A DNA stretch of 25,146 nucleotides from an uncultured Bacilli bacterium (lineage in GTDB: Bacteria; Bacillota_I; Bacilli_A; RF39; UBA660). The stretch spans positions 1 to 25,146 of the forward strand of contig CANQOH010000018.1 in the NCBI GenBank assembly GCA_947625425.1, written 5' to 3'. The translations under genes were made by a program, and so were the position numbers. The notes under the pieces were generated by a model. It made no database searches, had not been told where the DNA came from, and saw only the letters and a list, made by a program, of their open reading frames with translations. Each line of letters opens with the position of its first letter. Positions within the stretch are counted from its first letter, which is position 1. Of this stretch, positions 22,207-25,146 are shown in pieces.

Positions 22207-24416
22207 AATAACTTACTTAATTCTATATTACCTTTTTCATTTAAATGAATACCATCTATATCTAAGTAATCACTAGTACTACTAAACATATTACTTAAAT
22301 CAATTAAAACTACATTATCAGAAACTAATTCTTCTACAATATCTTTTTCATGATTGTTAGTTACGACAATATATAATTTCTTATTTTGACATAAACTAAT
22401 TATTTCTTGATATTCTTCTTTAGTAAAACTAATACTATTATCAAATTCTAAAATAATATTATCAGGTAATAATTCTTCATTCTTAATACTTTCTATTACT
22501 TTATCATAAGTAAATTCTTTATCTGTAACATATTTAGCATCTTCAAATACTTCTTGTAATTTATTAAATGAATTAATAAGTATTTCATTACCGATAAATA
22601 AGTACTTAGAAGTTAAATCTTCTTTATATTGATTTAATATTTCTTCTTTTTCTTTTTCAAAGTTATCTAAATAAACTTCATATACGGAATTATATATAAC
22701 TTCACTATAAGCTTTAATTCCTTTACTCGTTAAATGAATACCATCAGCATAAAAATATTCATCATGTCCTTTAGAAGCACTATTCCAATCTATAAGATGA
22801 ACATTACCATGTTGATTAGCAAAATTAAGTAACTTTTCATTAACATGAACATCTTCATCATTAGTAACATTAACCCAGAAGATTTCACGATCACCACATT
22901 CAGCTAAAATAGCTTCTTTGCATTTCTCTGAACAATCACCATTAGTTCCTAAATTAAGAACAACTGGTCCTTCAAATAATTTTTTACTCTTTAAATCAAC
23001 AATAATATCTTTAACTGACCAAGCTGTACGTGATATTTTAGCATCAACATAACTATTAGGAAATTCCTTATATAAACCATTAACTGCCCCTAACATTACT
23101 GAATCTCCAATACCTATTAATGGTAATTCATGAACCTCTTCTTCTAAATTGCTTTCCCCTTGTTCTAATTCATCAATTGTTGAAGCCCAATTATTCTTTT
23201 TTTCACTAAGCATCTTCGCGTACTCTTCTTGTTTTTGTTTAACTAATTCTTCATTTTCGGCCATCTTTTGTTCAAGAACATCCATTTCCTTTTGATAATT
23301 TTTAGCTATCACAAACTTAAAACCACCAAATAAAGTTAAACCTAATACTAAAATACTAAGAGCTATCTTCAAATATTTAAACTTAATATCTTTATATTTA
23401 AAATTTAAAACATAATGTAATAAATAACCTAAAACAAAACTACCTACAATAACAATTAATACTTTAAGACAAATATTCATCTTAACTAATTGTAATAAAA
23501 ATATAATTGGATATTGAACCAAATAAACTTCATATGTTACACTAGATAAACTCTTACATACTTTATCTACCATACTAAATTGTTTCTTATTACTTAAACT
23601 TACATAATCTATTAAACGACAAGCTATCAAACTATCTATAATCATAATTAAAGCTAAATACCTAAAATCAGCTCTAATAAAGATAAAAGAATAAATTAAA
23701 ACTAATATATACATTATAATAATTAACTTAGGATAATTCTTTTGTTTAAATAAATCAGGTACTAACTTACCATAATAGTAATGAATAAAAGCCATTGCTA
23801 CTCCCAGTAATAAAGAAAATGATCTAGCTAAAGTATCATAATAAGTAACCATTATATTGCCTCTTCTACTTACTATATAAAAATATATACAACTAAGTAT
23901 CGCTAAGATAACAGTTATTAAACAAGGAATAATTTTCTTCTTAAATACTTTTTCGATCTTTCTCAAACCTAAATAAATAAATGGAAAGACTAAATCAAAT
24001 TGTAATAATATACTTATATACCATAAATGCATAAAAGGTGAATCAATATGTTTCGCAAAATAATCTAAATTAGCATTAAGTTGCCAAAAGTTATTATAGC
24101 CAAATAAAACCGATAAGGTTTCAGGTTTCAAATTCATCCAATTAATACTTGATATTAAAGATACAATACCTACACTAATCATAACTACTACAAATAATGG
24201 TATATATAATCTTTTTAATTTATTTAAATAATACTCTTTTAAAGAAAATTTATTCTTCTTTAAAGCACTAACACAAGATAAATAGCCACTAAGTACAAAA
24301 AAGACACAAACAGCTAAAAAGCCACCTTTTAAGACTGTTAAATGATATAATAAAACTCCTATACAAGCTATTAATCTAATATAATCAATTCCAATAACAT
24401 ACTTCTTCTTTTTCAT
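22188..24416 (-). CDS. Acyltransferase-3 with two C-terminal SGNH-like domains
   Basis: 742 residues, start supported by AGAGG. Residues 1-370 are an OafA/YrhL-type acyltransferase-3 membrane domain of about ten helices with the usual Arg14 and His25 (DYIRLIACIG, LYHL) and FMHLWYISIL (128-137). A charged coiled segment (372-425) follows. The first SGNH domain (432-578) has GDSVMLG with Ser439, GTNG (490-493) and DGIH (Asp558, His561), so it should be an active esterase or acetyltransferase. A second domain (603-741) copies the layout but reads IGNEIL at the nucleophile site and EFDN at block III, keeping only DGIH (721-724). Such proteins O-acetylate peptidoglycan or wall polymers; the precise acceptor is unknown. 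It is probably a single gene, with a weak terminator of the HD gene just upstream. Confidence 0.92.
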   Translation of the reverse strand: MKKKKYVIGIDYIRLIACIGVLLYHLTVLKGGFLAVCVFFVLSGYLSCVSALKKNKFSLKEYYLNKLKRLYIPLFVVVMISVGIVSLISSINWMNLKPETLSVLFGYNNFWQLNANLDYFAKHIDSPFMHLWYISILLQFDLVFPFIYLGLRKIEKVFKKKIIPCLITVILAILSCIYFYIVSRRGNIMVTYYDTLARSFSLLLGVAMAFIHYYYGKLVPDLFKQKNYPKLIIIMYILVLIYSFIFIRADFRYLALIMIIDSLIACRLIDYVSLSNKKQFSMVDKVCKSLSSVTYEVYLVQYPIIFLLQLVKMNICLKVLIVIVGSFVLGYLLHYVLNFKYKDIKFKYLKIALSILVLGLTLFGGFKFVIAKNYQKEMDVLEQKMAENEELVKQKQEEYAKMLSEKKNNWASTIDELEQGESNLEEEVHELPLIGIGDSVMLGAVNGLYKEFPNSYVDAKISRTAWSVKDIIVDLKSKKLFEGPVVLNLGTNGDCSEKCKEAILAECGDREIFWVNVTNDEDVHVNEKLLNFANQHGNVHLIDWNSASKGHDEYFYADGIHLTSKGIKAYSEVIYNSVYEVYLDNFEKEKEEILNQYKEDLTSKYLFIGNEILINSFNKLQEVFEDAKYVTDKEFTYDKVIESIKNEELLPDNIILEFDNSISFTKEEYQEIISLCQNKKLYIVVTNNHEKDIVEELVSDNVVLIDLSNMFSSTSDYLDIDGIHLNEKGNIELSKLLKDNIG

Positions 24417-24441
24417 ACAAAAACCTCTACTACTTCAATAG

Positions 24442-24461
24442 AAAAAGAGTTATATCACTCT
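24442..24461 (-). terminator. Weak terminator of the HD-domain gene
   Basis: Minus strand AGAGT, loop GATATA, ACTCT, then TTTTC. A five-base stem suggests partial read-through into the acyltransferase gene, which begins 25 bases later and has no clear promoter of its own. Confidence 0.55.
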
Positions 24462-25146
24462 ACATTTCTATTATACACCATTGCTTCTTTAGGAAAATAA
24501 TTTTTATTATTTAATAAAGTTTTATTTTTCTTTTCTTTATAAAATTCATCTATAAAACCTAATATCGTATTAACTATAATATTAGCATCATCTATACTAA
24601 GATTATATCTAACTCTTTCTTCTTCACTAATCATAACTGCTTGACGATGATATTCATAAAAGATATCAGCGACATCCATACCTTCATTTATCTTTTCATC
24701 TACAAAAGGAATATATCTTAATTCTTTAATTATTTTAGGATTATTAACATCTATATTTTTTTCTGTTTGATATTTAATAAATGTTGTTGCCGAATGAACT
24801 TTATCAACCATTTTAGCTACTTTAGCTTCTAAAGTACTACTATTATCAAACTCATTTATTAATCTCTTAATATCTATAATGCCATTAAATAAATTATCTA
24901 AATAATCAATAGCTATCTCAGTAACTCTATCTATTTCTTCACCAGATACCCCTTCAAATTTAGTAATATCTCCTGTAATAGCTTCCGGTAAATCATGACA
25001 TATTATATAATCATATAATTTATCATAATTAATATATTTATCTAACTTATTCTTAAGTATCCTTGCTATCAATAATAAATCTAATATATGATCTTTAATA
25101 TCTTCAAGACGTTCTCTATCTACACACCATAATACTGGTCCACTTC
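24455..25146 (-). CDS. HD-domain hydrolase (YfbR/HD_3-like), N-terminus cut off
   Basis: The frame is open to the window edge (at least 230 residues); the TTG at 25072 is not the start, since in-frame codons continue upstream and encode a conserved part. In the visible part, EDIKDHILDLLLIARIL supplies the first His of the HD signature, CHDLPEAITGDI the central His-Asp pair, and MVDKVHSATTF the distal Asp. This pattern matches the HD_3 family of YfbR-like 5'-deoxynucleotidases; others in the family are uncharacterised phosphohydrolases. It ends in TGA, one of few TGA stops here. Confidence 0.85.
   Translation of the reverse strand, partial: SGPVLWCVDRERLEDIKDHILDLLLIARILKNKLDKYINYDKLYDYIICHDLPEAITGDITKFEGVSGEEIDRVTEIAIDYLDNLFNGIIDIKRLINEFDNSSTLEAKVAKMVDKVHSATTFIKYQTEKNIDVNNPKIIKELRYIPFVDEKINEGMDVADIFYEYHRQAVMISEEERVRYNLSIDDANIIVNTILGFIDEFYKEKKNKTLLNNKNYFPKEAMVYNRNVE

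Noticed and set aside
24442..24470. Mycoplasma-type code with TGA as Trp
   Set aside because: The HD gene ends in TGA immediately at a hairpin and overlaps no other candidate stop; Trp is TGG elsewhere and no gene contains an internal TGA in frame.

Overview
The window is AT-rich DNA from a low-GC Gram-positive (Bacillota) lineage. Ribosome binding sites are strong and AAGGAGG-like or GGTGAT-like. A CIRCE heat-shock operator, a classical lipobox protein and U-tract intrinsic terminators are present. TGA acts as a stop (end of the HD-domain gene, next to a hairpin) and tryptophan is TGG, so the code is the standard bacterial one and not the Mycoplasma code. Compact spacing, many single-pass envelope proteins of unknown function and an absence of transposons suggest a small-genome, host-associated member of the Bacilli (RF39- or Erysipelotrichia-like gut lineages). 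That placement is inference; no rRNA is present.

Layout. Positions 1-105 (minus) hold the 5' part of tmRNA (ssrA), cut by the window edge. 346-3924 (plus) is a two-gene unit: a membrane protein with an HPD-less J-like domain, then a protein with about fourteen Cys-x10-Cys repeats outside the membrane. 4080-7439 (minus) is a pair made of a 979-residue coiled-coil protein with a Glu/Pro/Val/Lys-rich tail and a two-helix membrane protein. 7557-8228 (plus) is a DUF308 membrane protein. 8234-11387 (minus) has a one-helix envelope protein, guanylate kinase, YbaK-type deacylase, a divergent peptide deformylase and another one-helix envelope protein. 11498-13375 (minus) is htpG under a CIRCE operator, divergent from a TetR regulator (13547-14095). 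14102-16969 (minus) is a run of small genes: lipoprotein, an unlisted 42-residue basic protein, a three-helix protein, a TSCPD-domain protein, a DUF5684 protein and a zinc-ribbon membrane protein. 17045-19105 (plus) is a fused aminotransferase-acetyltransferase. 19190-22117 (minus) is an overlapping operon of purB, an APH-like kinase, a hypothetical and a GNAT acetyltransferase. 22188-24416 (minus) is an acyltransferase-3 with two tandem SGNH-like domains. 24455 to the window end is an HD-domain protein lacking its N-terminus.

How the genes fit together. The identifiable genes are housekeeping: ribosome rescue (ssrA), protein maturation and tRNA proofreading (def, ybaK), nucleotide metabolism (gmk, purB, possibly the HD protein) and folding (htpG). 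Between them lie cell-envelope genes with no clear assignment. Transcription signals are tightly packed: most stop codons sit inside the terminator hairpin, and several promoters are extended -10 elements placed directly behind the upstream gene's U-tract.

Best candidates for something undescribed: the J-like/Cys-repeat pair, the coiled-coil/PEVK pair, the aminotransferase-GNAT fusion and the double-SGNH acyltransferase. No defence island, CRISPR array or mobile element was seen.
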